Position numbers and translations under genes: made by a program
Source: Sarcophilus harrisii
Taxonomy: Eukaryota; Chordata; Mammalia; Dasyuromorphia; Dasyuridae
Assembly (NCBI RefSeq): GCF_902635505.1
Contig: NC_045428.1
Coordinates: forward strand, 219,922,607-219,986,606
Length of the DNA stretch: 64,000 nt
Direction of reading: 5' to 3'
Part shown: positions 23,321 to 35,549 of the stretch, one piece after another
Numbering within the stretch: position 1 is the first letter of the stretch
How the letters are laid out: every line of letters starts with the position of its first letter
Notes under the pieces: model-generated
Seen by the model: the letters and a program-made list of their open reading frames with translations, nothing else
Database searches by the model: none
What the model was told of the DNA's origin: nothing

Positions 23321-23334
23321 AGAAGTCAGTTTAG

Positions 23335-23527
23335 TAATAGGATGCAGAAGAGCTTAGAAGGAGAGCTAGCACTGGTTATGGGAGGTCTTGGAGACAGAGA
23401 GAACAATGGAAATCTAGTACATATGAAAATAATTAAAAGAATATGGCTTAGAACCTGAGAGCACTGCCCAACAAGGTGAAGGAGCCCCCAGGGAAAGGCC
23501 ACTCCAAGTATTCCATGATTTCAAGGT
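23335..23527. other. Possible continuation of the ancient repeat
   Basis: 'gaaggagagctagcactggt' and following text may continue the repeat from 21705-23154 after the L1 tail. I cannot fix the end. Confidence 0.35.
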
Positions 23528-23580
23528 ACTCTGTGGTTCTACATTCCCTGAAACTCTGTGGTTCTACATTCCCTGAAACT
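23528..23580. repeat. Perfect 25-bp tandem duplication
   Basis: The 25-base unit at 23528-23552 is repeated exactly at 23553-23577, followed by the first three bases of a third copy. Confidence 0.97.
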
Positions 23581-25200
23581 GTAGCAGTGAGCCCCAAATG
23601 ATGTGCTTCCCTCTACTAGTCAGGCAGAGAGCACAATTAATTCAAAACAAAGGCATCCCATAATATGATATAATTTAAATATCAGAGCAATAAAACATAA
23701 ACCTGGGACATTCTCTCATAAATTGCTACATTTTTGGAAAATGTACACATGTGGCCAGGGAACTTACACTTAGGCAATTGTTTATACAAAGGAAACTCGT
23801 GTAGCCAAGGCATATACATCAAGAATCAAGTCACATCTCTGACATTGTAGGATTGTTGTTATCTTTCAATGATATATCATGCTTTTCCTGTTGTCTCTGT
23901 AAAGAAGCCTGCCATTTCCCATCAGGAAATTCTTGGTTCTGGGTACCAAGATCTTTAAAACAAAGAAAAGGAAGAATTCTCTCAACTAGTTAATACCCTC
24001 AGCTTTAGCCTTTTTTTTTTTTTTTCTTCTGGACTCTTTCCTGATCCAGGATCCTGATTTCTTCTGTTTGAGATCTCAACCTACTTTGTGATGAGTATTA
24101 TATATACCTCCCAATTTTAATCTCTGTGGGGTAGGCCACAAATCATGTGTAAATATTTATATAATAATTGACTATTAGCTCTGGCATTCATGGTTCCCCA
24201 GTTTCCTAAATGTCTTCTATTCTCCCATGTAGAGGAGTAGGCAGGGAAAAGATCATGGGCCAAGGCCATTGGCTTTCCTCCCTATCTAATCACAATTCTG
24301 GTCTTGCTTTATGTACACAGGACCAATAAGTAGCTATTTGAGGTATTTCTGCACTCCCTTAGAATGAATGAGAAAGTAAAAAAGGAAGTCTATTGTATGA
24401 TTTTAGTGAATACATGTGGAAGAATGACAGTGACTGAGTGAGATGATGTATTACCAGGCAAATAAAGAGCTAGCAAGTCCCAGCAGTAGATTGATTTATT
24501 TTTCTGGGAGACAAATGAGAGGAAGACTGAAAACTATGTCCTAGTGCTGCTCCAAGTCTTATGAGAAGCCCACAGAGGCAATGATCATGAAAAACTACAA
24601 AATTAGATTCTTTCTCATAGAATATATATAAATTTGGGGGAAGGGGTTCTGATCACATTCTTATAATTTCAGGAAGAGATTGATCAGGAACATATAGCTC
24701 ACTACATAAAAGAGATTAGCTAGAATTAGTAGCAAAGTAGAATGAAGATTTTTGGTTTTTTGGTTTAGTTTGATTTGGTTTTTGAATAAGTAGATTATCC
24801 TCTAAGCAGGTTTTGATAATGGGGAAGCAAGAGATTTAAATAATATGAAGGGAAAGAAGAGGTAAAAGAAAAAGACAAAAAGGCATGCGAGGTGGGGGGG
24901 TGGGGGAAGGGAGATGCAGCAGAAAAAAACAAACTGCAAACTTCATAATTCTTATTAGGGTCCACCTTGAGGATTACTATGTTTAAAAAAAAAAGACTGA
25001 AAATCACTGAAAATCATCCACAACAGTTGATTGTTGATCATATTTTTAGAAGTTTCTGTGAAGGAGAAAAGTGAGTGAGTAGTCATAGAGTTTTTTTTAA
25101 AGACTGAAAAGAGCAACAGTAAAACATTAAACATAACAAAAAGAAAATTTAAAATATAGAAGAAAACAAAAAAGAAATTCAAAAGAGAATACAAATAGTA
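23581..25200. other. Unassigned intergenic sequence
   Basis: A T-run near 24010 and A-rich patches near 24980-25190. No coding frame or repeat family supported. The minus-strand frames at 24795-25194 are Phe/Ser-rich by composition. Confidence 0.4.
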
Positions 25201-26289
25201 ATTTTGTTACTAGTTTATTCATTTTAATCTACTCTTTTAAGAGAAACTGTAACAGAAGCCCATGGTTTTATATATTATCCTCTTTTCTATTCTTTGTAGA
25301 TTGTGTTTTTTGTATTGCATATTGTGTATTCTTTGCATAATTGTGCATATTATATATTTATGTTTGTTGATGATGAAATTCATAATAAAAAAGAAAAAAA
25401 TTTTAAAGTGATATAATCTCGTGTTTAGTCATCTTTTAGAGGTTCTTCCATATGTCTAAGTGAATTGGTTTGCCAAAATTTAAGCCTATTTCCTTTTTTT
25501 CCTCTGTTTATCTCATAGATGGTTATACTTTATAAACCTTGAAGTGCTACATAGGAATAGGGATTGGATCTATGATTTCATTGTTTAAAGAGAACTCTCA
25601 GGTGAGGAAACTACATCTACCAATGCAGATTGCCAACTTCTTTGCAAGTTATGTAAAATTTAAATAGAAGTTATTATTAAGTGTTCTAAGGTCAAAGTAG
25701 GACCTGTAGAGCTGAACTGGACCTGTGAAGTCATCTAGTCCATTATTTCAGGAGTTCAACAGTACATTATTTTACGCAATAAAATTCTCTGAACTCTTCC
25801 TCCTCTACACCAATAATCTTGCTCTCCTGAGACTCTACTTGATGACTTCTTCCAGCACCACTTTTTCAGAAGGGATATCAGTAATCTCTACTCCATTCCC
25901 AACTCATAAAAGGGACATAAATTGTCAAATCAATCCATCCCTTAAGAGCTCAGAATTCAGTGGTTTGCTTTTTCCAGCTTTTAGAGCTCCTTGAAATACT
26001 TCAGTTTATTGATGAATCTGTGATCTCATCTAGTCATAATTTTTTAAATAACAATACGTGAAAGCAGGCAACAAAATTGACAATTTAATTTTTAAAAGCC
26101 ATATACTTTTTTGATCTTTTTTCTTTACAAATGCTCTAATTTTGAAGGGAGGAAAAACTAAGTTCTCTACAATGTTACCACCGACATTAACCCTGGCAAG
26201 ACCATTTAAATATTTTTGTGCCATAGAGAAAGATGATTCTTTACTTCTAAAGTGGAGCATTTTTTTTTGTGCTTGAAACATGATTAAGA
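25201..26289. other. Unassigned intergenic sequence
   Basis: The open frame at 25725-25994 (89 codons) has no recognisable motif. 25690-25990 may include an old SINE ('gaagtcatctagtccattat'). No gene supported. Confidence 0.4.
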
Positions 26290-26985
26290 AATCTCTCCTT
26301 GAGTTGTGAACTGATCAACTATTCTGAAGAGCAATTGAAACTGTGCTCAAAGGGCTATAAAACTGCAAAATTTTTGAACCAGAAAACCATTGCTAAATCT
26401 ATATCCCCAAGACATACCAAAAAGGAGAAAGGGACTTATTTGTACAAAAATATTTGTAGCAGCTTTTTGTGGTGGCTAAAAATTGGAAACCAAAGAGATA
26501 CCCATCAGTTTGGGAATAGTAAAACAAGTTTTGGCATATGATTATAATGGGATATTATTGTGCTATAAAAAATGACAAACAGGATCATTTCAGAAAAATC
26601 CAGACTCACATGGAATGATTCATTGTAAAATGAACAGATCCAAGAGAATGTTGACACAGTAACAGCAATATTCTGATGAAGAACCATGAATGACTTAGGT
26701 ATTCTCAGCAATACAATAATCCAAAACAATCCCAAAGGATTAATGATGAAATACATTGTCTACCTCAGGGAAAGAACTAATATTGTTTGAATACAGATTG
26801 AAGCATGTTATATTTTGCTTTCTTCTTCTTTTTTTCTTTTATTTGAGCCTTCTTGTACAAAATGACTAATATAGAAATGTTTTACTTAATTACTATATCC
26901 AACTGATTACTGCGCCTCAGGGAGGAAGAAGAGGAGGGATAGAGTTTGGAATTCATAACTTTAAATAAAAATGTTTTTTAAAAAA
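26290..26985 (+). mobile_element. L1 3' end, about 0.7 kb
   Basis: ORF2 C-terminal and 3' UTR sequence: 'gttgtgaactgatcaactat', 'aaaaatatttgtagcagc', 'tggcatatgattataatggg', ending in an A-rich run that passes into a GGAA microsatellite. Several frame breaks. Confidence 0.85.
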
Positions 26986-27062
26986 AGGAAAGAAGGAAGG
27001 GAAGGAGGAAAAAGGAAGGGAAGGAAGGAAGGAAGGAAGGAAGGAAGGAAGGAAGGAAGGAA
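26986..27062. repeat. (GGAA)n microsatellite
   Basis: Imperfect, then perfect GGAA units grown from the A-tail of the L1 to its left. Confidence 0.97.
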
Positions 27063-27834
27063 AAAATACCTCCTTGTTTCCTTCTCTGACTGGACATGGT
27101 AGAATCAGGACTAGGAACCCAGTCTACTGATCTCCAGGCTAAATCAATTCTGTCTTACTAGAATATATTGTCTTCCACAGATAAAGCCAACCCAACTTCT
27201 TAAATATTTTCTTGTAGATTTTCATCTCTATCCATTTAATTGTGAGTTTCCTGTATCTTCCCAGGTCACTCCTTTTATGGCTAGTCTTAGATAAAACCTC
27301 AAAAATGCATTCTCAAACTGAAGTTTATGGATGAAATTAAGGTCACTTGTCAGTGTCTGTCAATCTATAGTAACTTGACCACCTTAGAATTAACTTGTCA
27401 GAATCCTGGGAGTGTGTGATAGGGATGCCAGCACATTCCAGTGATTTGGGCAGTTGCTAAATCTGATGGTTGATGTTGTTCTGGGAAAAAGAGTGCAAAA
27501 TTTAAGTATATACCGAAGTTCAGGATGGGATCAACTACCAGCATTTCTCAGGAACACTACATCCAAGAGAATAATATGTGAGTAGGAAACCAAGAAACAT
27601 GTGGTGGTCTCCATTTGGAGGATCTACTATTACAAGTGTAGTCAAGAATTGATCAGAGAACCCCTGATCAATTGTAGCATCTAACCCATTTTATGAAATT
27701 GCAGGGAAAAGGGGAAAGGTAATTGAATTATCGAAGGTCCAATATTCTATTTACTGGGTTTTCTAATCACTTCTAGATTGAGTATAATGTGAGAGTACTT
27801 TCCTTTTACTCTATATATGTCTTGTATAGGATAT
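27063..27834. other. Unassigned intergenic sequence
   Basis: No gene or repeat family recognised. Confidence 0.4.
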
Positions 27835-28484
27835 GGGTATATGGCACAGGGACAAATGGATTAGACTAAGTTGAGGACAACTGATAGGCCTCAAACTCAT
27901 CAGTAGGTTAAGGGTGTACCCCAAGCATATGAAGACTTTCCCTGGTTAGAATGGGCACATGAAAACAATTTGTTCTAATGACCTTGAAGAAAGATGAAGC
28001 AAGTGCTGTGGAGCTCTTAGAGCTTGGTCAGACATCAAAGACACCAAGGTCATTCACTGTACCCTGGGCCATCGCCAGGCATCTTGGCTTTTGTCTTGCT
28101 AGAATTTGATGACTCTGGAAGAGAGAATGAGGCTGATGACTCTGTGCAACTTTGCCTCACTTTAATCCAATTCAGCCACAAGTCAACGTGATATCATTGG
28201 TCCTCTTTGAAAATGAAAGATCATCTGATTTTTCTTGTGCAGCAAGATAATTGTATAAAAATGTATGCCTATATTGGATTTGCATATATTTTTACCATGT
28301 TTAACATATATTGGATTACTTGCCATCTAGGGGAGGGAATGGGGGAAGGAGGGGAAAATTGGAACACAAAGTTTTGCAAGGGTCAATGGTGAAAAATTAT
28401 CCTTGCATATTTTGAAAATAAAAAGCTTCAAGAAAAAAAAGAAAAAAAAAGAAAAGAAAATGAAGGATCATTATCAACAACAAC
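27835..28484 (+). mobile_element. RTE/MAR4-like marsupial repeat, interrupted by an L1 tail
   Basis: 'attagactaagttgaggaca', 'gagctcttagagcttggtca', 'gaagagagaatgaggctgat', 'actttaatccaattcagcc' and 'attggtcctctttgaaaatg' place it in the family seen at 8338 and 11385. Its 3' end (28456-28484) is separated by an L1 insertion and finishes in AAC repeats. Confidence 0.75.
28225..28455 (+). mobile_element. Short L1 3' tail with a 16-bp target duplication
   Basis: 231 bp of L1 3' UTR from 'ctgatttttcttgtgcagca' to an A-rich tail. The flanking copies of gaaaatgaa[a/g]gatcat at 28209-28224 and 28456-28471 differ at one base. The insertion interrupts the end of an RTE/MAR4-like repeat. Confidence 0.94.
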
Positions 28485-28493
28485 AGTATATGT

Positions 28494-28650
28494 TGTGTGT
28501 GTGTGTGTGTATAGAGTTATTTGCATATTTCCCCCATTTTAATGAGTTCTCTGAGAACAGGGATTGTGTTTTCACCTTTTGTTTTATCCCTAGTACTTAG
28601 CATAGCAGCTGGCATTTAATATTCCTAATAAGTGCTCATTGATTAATGAC
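28494..28650 (+). repeat. (TG)n run and L2-like 3' end
   Basis: TG run at 28494-28512. Then 'tgagttctctgagaacaggg', 'cctagtacttagcatag' and 'aagtgctcattgatta' of an L2 3' end. Confidence 0.7.
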
Positions 28651-30115
28651 AGCTGGAAATTTTCTTTGTTGAATAAGTAGAGACCTATGTATTAGCAGGG
28701 GGAGATACAGCTGAGGAAAATAAGCCGTCTAGTTTGGGGTGTCTACCTCCACCAAAATGATATTTCATTTCTGAGAAATGAGCAGAACTGAGGAGCAAAA
28801 AATACAATGTCATGATGCCCAGTGCACAAAGTCATAGGCTGTTCTTGCTGGGCAATCTCCAACCAAAACAAACCCCAGGAGGAAGCTTAGAAGGCATGGT
28901 GTTGCAGATTTGTTGAATTGGGTATAAAATCTGACTTTATCGTCTTTCATCATAGCTCACTCTCAACTGATTTATTCTGTGCTAGGGACAGAAAGAAGCC
29001 CTAACAAACACAGCCCTACCCTGGTGTACATTGCATTCCAAACTCTCAAGCCCTTTCCAAGGTTTCTCAGGCAGAGTTTCAAAATAATGTCTTGGCAGAG
29101 AAGCCACTTCTGGCTGTTTCAGAAAGGCTCTATCATCACTGGCTCTGCCTAATACTGGAAGACTAATCCCAGCCAATGGGGTTGTATTAAGTATAGCTTC
29201 AACATATAAAACACCCCAGGGATAAGAATTGAGGGGAAGAATACATATACTACGTGGCTCCCTATGTTCCCTTTTTTGAGGTTAATGTCTTAGGAATGAT
29301 TCACAGTAATCCAACAATGAAAGAAATTTCCAGATTTGACTCATTATTTGACTGTGTCTTTGACCAAACCCCAGAAGGTCAATGGGGTCTAAGTCCTCTT
29401 CAAAAGGCAATCAAAGTACAAGGGATCATGGTAGCAACTCACCTCAAACTACTATTGTGGAAACCCCTTTCTCCCCGCTCCTCCTCCTCCCTAAATCTTC
29501 TGCCATATCTTAGCCCATCTTGATGTAATTAAAATGTCAGTGGAAAATGTTGTTCATCTATAGGCAATTCAGGGCTGTTCCACATAAAAACAGATAGGTT
29601 TATAGTCTCCCCGCTGCCTACATCCTGAGTGCTAACAATGCATTGTGCTGTTGACCCGCAGTGCAAGCTTTTGGCCAAATTCACACTCCCTATGAAGTCA
29701 TTAGTGGCTTCTAAGTGGTTTCTGTATTTTCTGTGGTTTCTAAGTATTTTATTCAGATTTATTTTCTCTGACTCTTATGTTCTAATCTTACATCTATATG
29801 GTCTGTTTCTCTATAACCTCTTCTTCTGAACTTTGAGGGAAACTGAGAATTCTAAAAAGCAAAGTTGAAGAGGAAGTACTATATATTCATGAGAGATTTC
29901 CTAGATGAGAAATCCATTATGTCCAGGAATAAAATGCCCACAGTATGAGGAAAAGTCCCATACCACCTGACTTGGCGGCTTGGATTATGTATAACAAGGC
30001 TAGATCTCCCTATTTTCCCCAAGTTAGTAGTTCAGTGATCATTCATGGTTCCCAAATCCCATTACTGATTGCTATGGAAGTTTTGACCCACTTCCTTTCT
30101 TCTCTGGATCAATTC
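28651..30115. other. Unassigned 1.5-kb stretch
   Basis: The best open frames (29254-29523 + and 28982-29176 -) lack known motifs and I see no flanking splice pattern. No repeat family recognised, so this may be unique sequence. Confidence 0.4.
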
Positions 30116-30215
30116 ATCTTTATTACTAGTGGATGACCCTGAGCAAATCACATTGTTTGCCTCAATTTCCTCATCTGTAAATTGGGGATAATAAGAGCAC
30201 CTGCTAGGATTATAG
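30116..30215 (+). repeat. MIR/THER CORE-SINE fragment
   Basis: 'gaccctgagcaaatcacatt', 'tttgcctcaatttcctcatc', 'ggggataataagagcacctg'. Truncated on both sides. Confidence 0.8.
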
Positions 30216-31269
30216 GCTTGCACCACCATGTTCAGATTTTTAGCTTTGTTTATCATATTTGGGATAGAAAGATTCCATACAAGTTTTTTTTACAGGCAGC
30301 TCTTTATTATTCATATTCGTCATTATAGCCTGAAAGTCTTTTTCTTCTTTATTATGTATACGTATGATTTATTTTTGGTTCTTAAATATATTGATCCTTT
30401 CATTCATCCCAAATGAACTTCATGCTACTTTTAAGGGACTGTGTTTTAATTTGTTAAAGGTCATGTAGGATAGAATCCTATATCCCTATGTTCTTAAACA
30501 ACCCAACCTAACTCAGGATAATCTGTAAGCTTTATAAACAGATTCTTTGTTTGTAATGCTTATATATCTGATTAGAGATTAGATCATTCATTCATTCAAT
30601 AAACATTTGTTATGTGCCTGCTCACTTTGTTATCAGAACTTAATTCTATGAGATAGTGCCTGGTTATCTTCAAAGAATCTGGAGAACCCTAAAGATGAAA
30701 AGATATCTGAATCATCATATACAGTAATCTGCTAGAGATAAGTTTAGCCCTGGTTCCTGGGGTCAGCCTGTCTCATCTCCGTAAAGCTTTATGATTATAT
30801 ACTCACTTCCATAGTCACGTGAAGATGAACCTACTAAAAAAAAAAAAAAATTCCAGTGCTGAGTGGATTTAGCATTGCCTGAGTTGTTGGTCACTCTGAA
30901 GAAGACAGTTCCTATAATTAGTATGGATGATGATAGGGTTCCACACTTCCTCAAAATAGTGCTTTTATACTCAAATTCAACTGTGATTGCAAAAAGTTCA
31001 TTCTTCCTTTTTCCATAATTCCTCTCTATATTGGTAAAGTTGCTTGAGAAATACCCTCTCCATTTCTCCACCCTACACCCTAGTGCTAGGGCATAAAAGA
31101 GCATAACATTACCTGTGAGAATGACAGCTGTGACAGCCTTGGATGTATGATGGTCACATCCATTAGTTTTTCTCTACTCGTTTTCATTCTCAGACATAGT
31201 TTTGAATGGCACAGACTCACTTATTTATTTTAATCCACAAGGATTTATATATTAAAATTTGTACTACTG
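30216..31269. other. Unassigned intergenic sequence
   Basis: Near 30590-30640, 'cattcattcaataaacattt' suggests a LINE or SINE tail. The rest is unassigned. Confidence 0.4.
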
Positions 31270-31372
31270 AATTAATACGGTAAGCTCCATGAAGACAGGG
31301 ATTTACTTTGTGTTTTTCCCAGAAGCATAGTACCCTGCATAGGATGGTGCTTAATTGATATGTGATAAATGA
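31270..31372 (+). repeat. L2 3'-end fragment
   Basis: 'taagctccatgaagacaggg', 'agcatagtaccctgcatag', 'gtgcttaattgatatgtgat'. Confidence 0.7.
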
Positions 31373-31383
31373 GTAAAAGTTAT

Positions 31384-31606
31384 TCAGTTTCATTCTCTCG
31401 ACTCTTGTGCCATTTGGGGTTTTCTTGCCAAAAATATTAGAGTGGTTTGCCCTTTCCTTCTCTAGTTTATTTTACAGATGAGGAAAGTGAGGTAAGCAGG
31501 GTTAAATAACTGGCCCAAGCTCACCCAGCTAGTGTCTGATTTGAACTCAGGAAAAGAAGTCTACCTAATTCCAGTGTGGCACTCCAACTGCTGTGCTACC
31601 TGACTT
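31384..31606 (-). mobile_element. MAR1-type tRNA-derived SINE
   Basis: Reverse copy: 'catttggggttttcttgcca', 'agagtggtttgccctttcct', 'cagatgaggaaagtgaggta', 'caagctcacccagctagtgt', and a degraded tRNA head at the right. Confidence 0.9.
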
Positions 31607-31703
31607 AAATAAAGTAGTGATCAGATTTTCTTGATAATGAAAACTCACTATTTAAGTTCCAAAATTTTATTCTACTACAGTGATTTTCCATGGAAATCTT
31701 TCT

Positions 31704-32038
31704 TTTTTAATAGCTTTTTATTTTTCCAAACACATGCAAAGATTCACCTTTCAGCTTTGCAAAATTTTGTGTTCCAAATTTTTCTCTCTTCCTCCCCACT
31801 CCCTCCCAAAGACAGCAAGTGATTCAATATAAGTTAAACATGTGCAGTTCTTCTAAACATATTTCCATATTTATCATGCTACACAAGAAAAAACAGATCA
31901 AAAGGTGAAAGGAAAAAAACAAGCAAACAACAACAACAAAATGAAAATACTATTTGATCTACATTCAGTCTCCATCATTCTCTCTCTGGATGCAGATGGT
32001 TCTTTCCATCACAAGTCAATTGGAATTGCTTTGAATCA
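31704..32038 (-). mobile_element. L1 3' tail with a 15-bp target duplication
   Basis: 335 bp of L1 3' UTR on the minus strand, starting with 'tttttaatagctttttattt' and containing 'gcaaaattttgtgttccaaa'. The perfect repeat catggaaatctttct flanks it at 31689-31703 and 32039-32053. Confidence 0.95.
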
Positions 32039-32254
32039 CATGGAAATCTTTCTAAAAATAGAAAATACACTTCTCTGCCTTCTCGGTATTTTGAACATTA
32101 TTTAATCATTTCTTGATGAATCAGGGTCAGGAAAAAGTACTAAATTTGGAAAAAGAGGATCTCAGTCTTATCTCATATTTCCAATTTGACTTTGGCAAAT
32201 AATATATGGGTTCTTCAGTTTCTCATCTATAAAAATAAGGTAGTTTGCCCAAGA

Positions 32255-33105
32255 AATCTATAGTCATATAGACTCTAAGTCACTATTGATTAGAGAAATG
32301 AAAATTAAAAAGAACTCAGAATACCACCTCACATGTATCACATAGGATAAGATGACTGGAAAAGAATAAATATTGGAGGGGATATAGGAAAACTGGGACA
32401 CTATTGCATTTTTGATGGTGTTGTGAACAGATCTAACCATTCTAGAGAGCAATTTGGAACTATGCTCAAAAGGCTATAAAACTTAGATCTAACAGTGCCA
32501 TTACTGGGTCTGTATCCCAAAGAAATCATAAAAGAAGGAAAAGGGCTCACATATGCAAAAATATTTGTAGCAGCTCTTTTTGTTGTGGTAAAGAACTAGA
32601 AAATGAGTGGATGTCCATCAATTGGGGAATGGCTGAGTAAGTTATAATATGTGAAGGTAATAGAATATTATTGTTCTATAAAAAATGATGAACAAGCTGA
32701 TTTAAGAAAGGCCTGGAAAGATTTGTAAGAATCTGCTGAATGAAGCAATCAGAGCCAAGAAAACATTGTACACAGCAATAGCAAGATTGTGTAATGATCA
32801 ACTATGATAGATATGGCTCTTCTCAGCAATTCAGTGATCCCAGGCAATCCTAATAAACTATGGATGGAAAATGTCATCTGTATCCAGAGGGAGAACTATG
32901 GAAACTGAATGCAGATGGAAGCATATTATTTTCACCATTTTTTTTCCTCATGGTTTTCCCTTTTGTTGTGATTTTTCTCTCCCAACAAGATACATACAGA
33001 AATATGTAAAAAGCAAATGTACATATATAGCAAAAAAATGTTTTTAATTTACATACACACAAACATGAAGAAAATAATAAATAAAATTAAATGAATAAAT
33101 TGTTG
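32255..33105 (+). mobile_element. L1 3' end, about 0.85 kb
   Basis: From 'tcactattgattagagaaat' through 'gaacagatctaaccattcta', 'ccatcaattggggaatggct' and the 3' UTR to an A-rich end. Broken ORF2 C-terminus. Confidence 0.88.
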
Positions 33106-33119
33106 ATAAGCAATCTGAT

Positions 33120-33440
33120 TTGGTCATAATAAGATAGAAGATCTAAAGAAGGAAATTGGTATTATATGTTAAAGCTAGAAAAATATGTTGGATCTAGATT
33201 GTGAAGGACTTTAGATGCCAGGCTGTGGAATTTATATTGTGTTTGAAGAACAAAGAGAAACCATGGAAGATTTTTGGATGGTGGTGGGAGGAAGTGGGTT
33301 GTGATCAAGCTTGTGCTTAAGTAAAATTACTCTTCAGCTGAGTAAAAGATGTCTTGGAGAAGACAGAGACAGGAAATAGAAAGACCATTTAGAAGCCTAG
33401 AACAATCCAGTTGAGAAATGAGGAGGGTCTGAAATAGCAT
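33120..33440 (+). repeat. Unclassified ancient long repeat, copy 3
   Basis: 'ggatctagattgtgaaggac', 'gccaggctgtggaatttata', 'agaccatttagaagcctaga', 'gagaaatgaggagggtctga' match the block order of 42680-43190. Confidence 0.5.
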
Positions 33441-33718
33441 GACTACAATGTGTAACCCTAATGGGAGGAGAGAAAAGGAGGCAATTTGAGAGATAATGCA
33501 AAAAAAAAATTACCAAGAGTTGGCAACCAAATGCATGGATCAGCTGAAACAGGGAACTACCTTTACCACTGAAATCATAGTTCCTCAAAGTACTGTAGTA
33601 TTAATAAAGAAAATGAAAGCTAGGGAGGTTAAGTGACATTTGCATAAATAGAGTGCTTCTCTAATTCTCACTCGCAATGGGAATTTGCCAAGAGCTGCTG
33701 CTGCACATGTCTTTTAAC
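33441..33718. other. Unassigned intergenic sequence
   Basis: No gene or repeat family recognised. Confidence 0.4.
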
Positions 33719-33732
33719 AATGGACTTCATCA

Positions 33733-34594
33733 GAAATTAAAACTATTTCTAATCATATGAGAAGGTGCTCTAAATCACTATTGATCAGAAAAATGCAAAT
33801 TAAAACAACTATAAGATACCACTACACACTTCTCAGATTGGCTGAGATGACAGGAAAAGATAAGGACAAATGTTGGAGGAGATGTGGGAAAACTGGGACA
33901 CTGATACATTGTTGGTGGAGTTGTAAATGGATCCAGCCAATCTGGAGAATAATTTGGAACTATGCTCAAAGAGTTATCAAATTGTGTATACCCTTTGACC
34001 CAGCAGTGTTTCTACTGGGCTTATATCCCAAAAGATCTTAAAGGAGGGAAAGGGACCTGTATGTGCAAAAATGTGTGTGGCAGCCCTTTTTGTAATGGCA
34101 AAAAACTGGAAACTGAGTGGATGCCCATCAGCTGAAGAATGGCTGAATAAGTTATGGTATATGAATGTTATGGAATATTATTGTTCTGTAAGAAAGGATC
34201 AGGAAGATGATTTTAAAGAGGATTGGAGAGACTTATATGAACTGATGCTAAGTGAAATGAGCAGAATCAGGAGATCATTGTACACAACAACATCAATATT
34301 ATACGATGATCAATTCTGATGAACGTGACTCTTTCCAACAGTGAGATGATTGATGCCAGTTCCAATGATCTTGTGATGAAGAGAGTCATCTACACCCAGA
34401 GAGAGGACTGTGGGAACTGAATGTGGATCACAACATAACATTCTCATTCTTTTTGTTGTTCACTTGCATTTTGTTTTCTTACTCATTTGCTTTCTTTTTT
34501 TGATCTGATTTCTCTTGTGTAGCAAGAGAATTGTATAAATATGTTTATACATGTTGGATTTAACACATTTTAATAGGTTTAAAATAAACAAATA
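33733..34594 (+). mobile_element. L1 with a 14-bp target duplication and early 3' end
   Basis: 862 bp covering the end of ORF2 and part of the 3' UTR. The perfect direct repeat aatggacttcatca lies at 33719-33732 and 34595-34608. Two overlapping frames carry the ORF2 C-terminus: 33757-34041 (CGKTGTLIHCWWSCKWIQPIW, then LLGLYPKRS) and 34071-34319 (VAALFVMAKNWKLSGCPSAEEWLNKLWYMNVMEYY). They are separated by a frame break. The usual last 150 bp or so of the 3' UTR, with the G-rich tract, is missing. The copy ends at an AAATAAAC stretch instead. Confidence 0.95.
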
Positions 34595-34699
34595 AATGGA
34601 CTTCATCATGGCTTCAGAATGCTCATCAACAGGGTATTCATCATCCTGTAAGATTTCATCCACTTTAGTATTCACACTTCATCAGTTGCCTTAACACCC

Positions 34700-35055
34700 A
34701 GGTGATTGGTGGGCAAAATTCTGGGAGGTAGGAAGACTTCAAATCCATCCTTAGACACTTATTAGTTCTGTAACTTTGCACATTTAACCTCTGTCTGCCT
34801 CAGCTGTAAAATGGAGATAGATAATAATAGCACCTACCTTACAGGGTAGGTTGTTGTGAGAATTATATGAAATAATATTTGTAAAAGTGCTTTCTAAAAA
34901 CAGTGCCTGGAACAAAGTAGATACTTAATAAATACTTTTTTCCAATCTAATTCCATAAACATTTATTAAGTACCTTCCATGTCTCAAGCACTATGTTAAG
35001 TGTTGGAGATTAATAAAAAGAAAGACAGTAACTGCCCTCAAGGAACTTACAGTCT
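34700..35055 (+). repeat. MIR/THER CORE-SINE followed by a LINE-tail-like repeat
   Basis: 34700-34945: 'cctctgtctgcctcagctgt', 'ataataatagcacctacctt', 'agtgcctggaacaaagtaga'. 34950-35055: 'aaacatttattaagtacctt', 'ctgccctcaaggaactta', a common ancient repeat end. Confidence 0.78.
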
Positions 35056-35549
35056 GAAGAAGGGAAAGATGACACAGAAAATGATTAGGAAAGCAAGGAG
35101 AGGGAAGAGAAAAGGAAATAGGACACCAAAAAGGTACCTGGGGGCATGTGGAATTGAAATTGGGTAGGGCAGCAGATACAAAGTGGAGTGAGCTGAGAGT
35201 CCAGTTTTTGGAAAAGTTTGGTACTCCTCCTTCCAGACTTTCAAAAAAGAGAGTAAGTTGACAGAAATATAGTTAATTCATTTCCTTTCAAATTTCTGCT
35301 CACAAGATTGCAGCTAGTCATTGAGGAAGAGGTAAAGAGAGAACTTAGTTATTTCCTCCTAGTTTTCTCTCAGAAGCCCTTCACCACAGGATCCTTCATA
35401 CTTTATTGTAGTCAAGCCTACTGCTAGAATTCATGATTCCAAACTGGCTTGTTGCATTTTATAAAAGCCTAGAGATTAATCTAATTTTTTCAAGCCAATT
35501 ACCAGATGCTTTCTGTATATTATTGTCTGTCTTTAGTCCAAAACTGAAA
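35056..35549. other. Unassigned intergenic sequence
   Basis: No gene or repeat family recognised. Confidence 0.4.

Noticed and set aside
29254-29523. 89-codon frame in repeat-poor sequence
   Set aside because: No recognisable domain, no supporting splice sites and no homologue known to me. Kept only as unassigned sequence.
30763-31104. 113-codon minus-strand frame
   Set aside because: It is interrupted in character by an A-run translated as poly-Phe and shows no motif.
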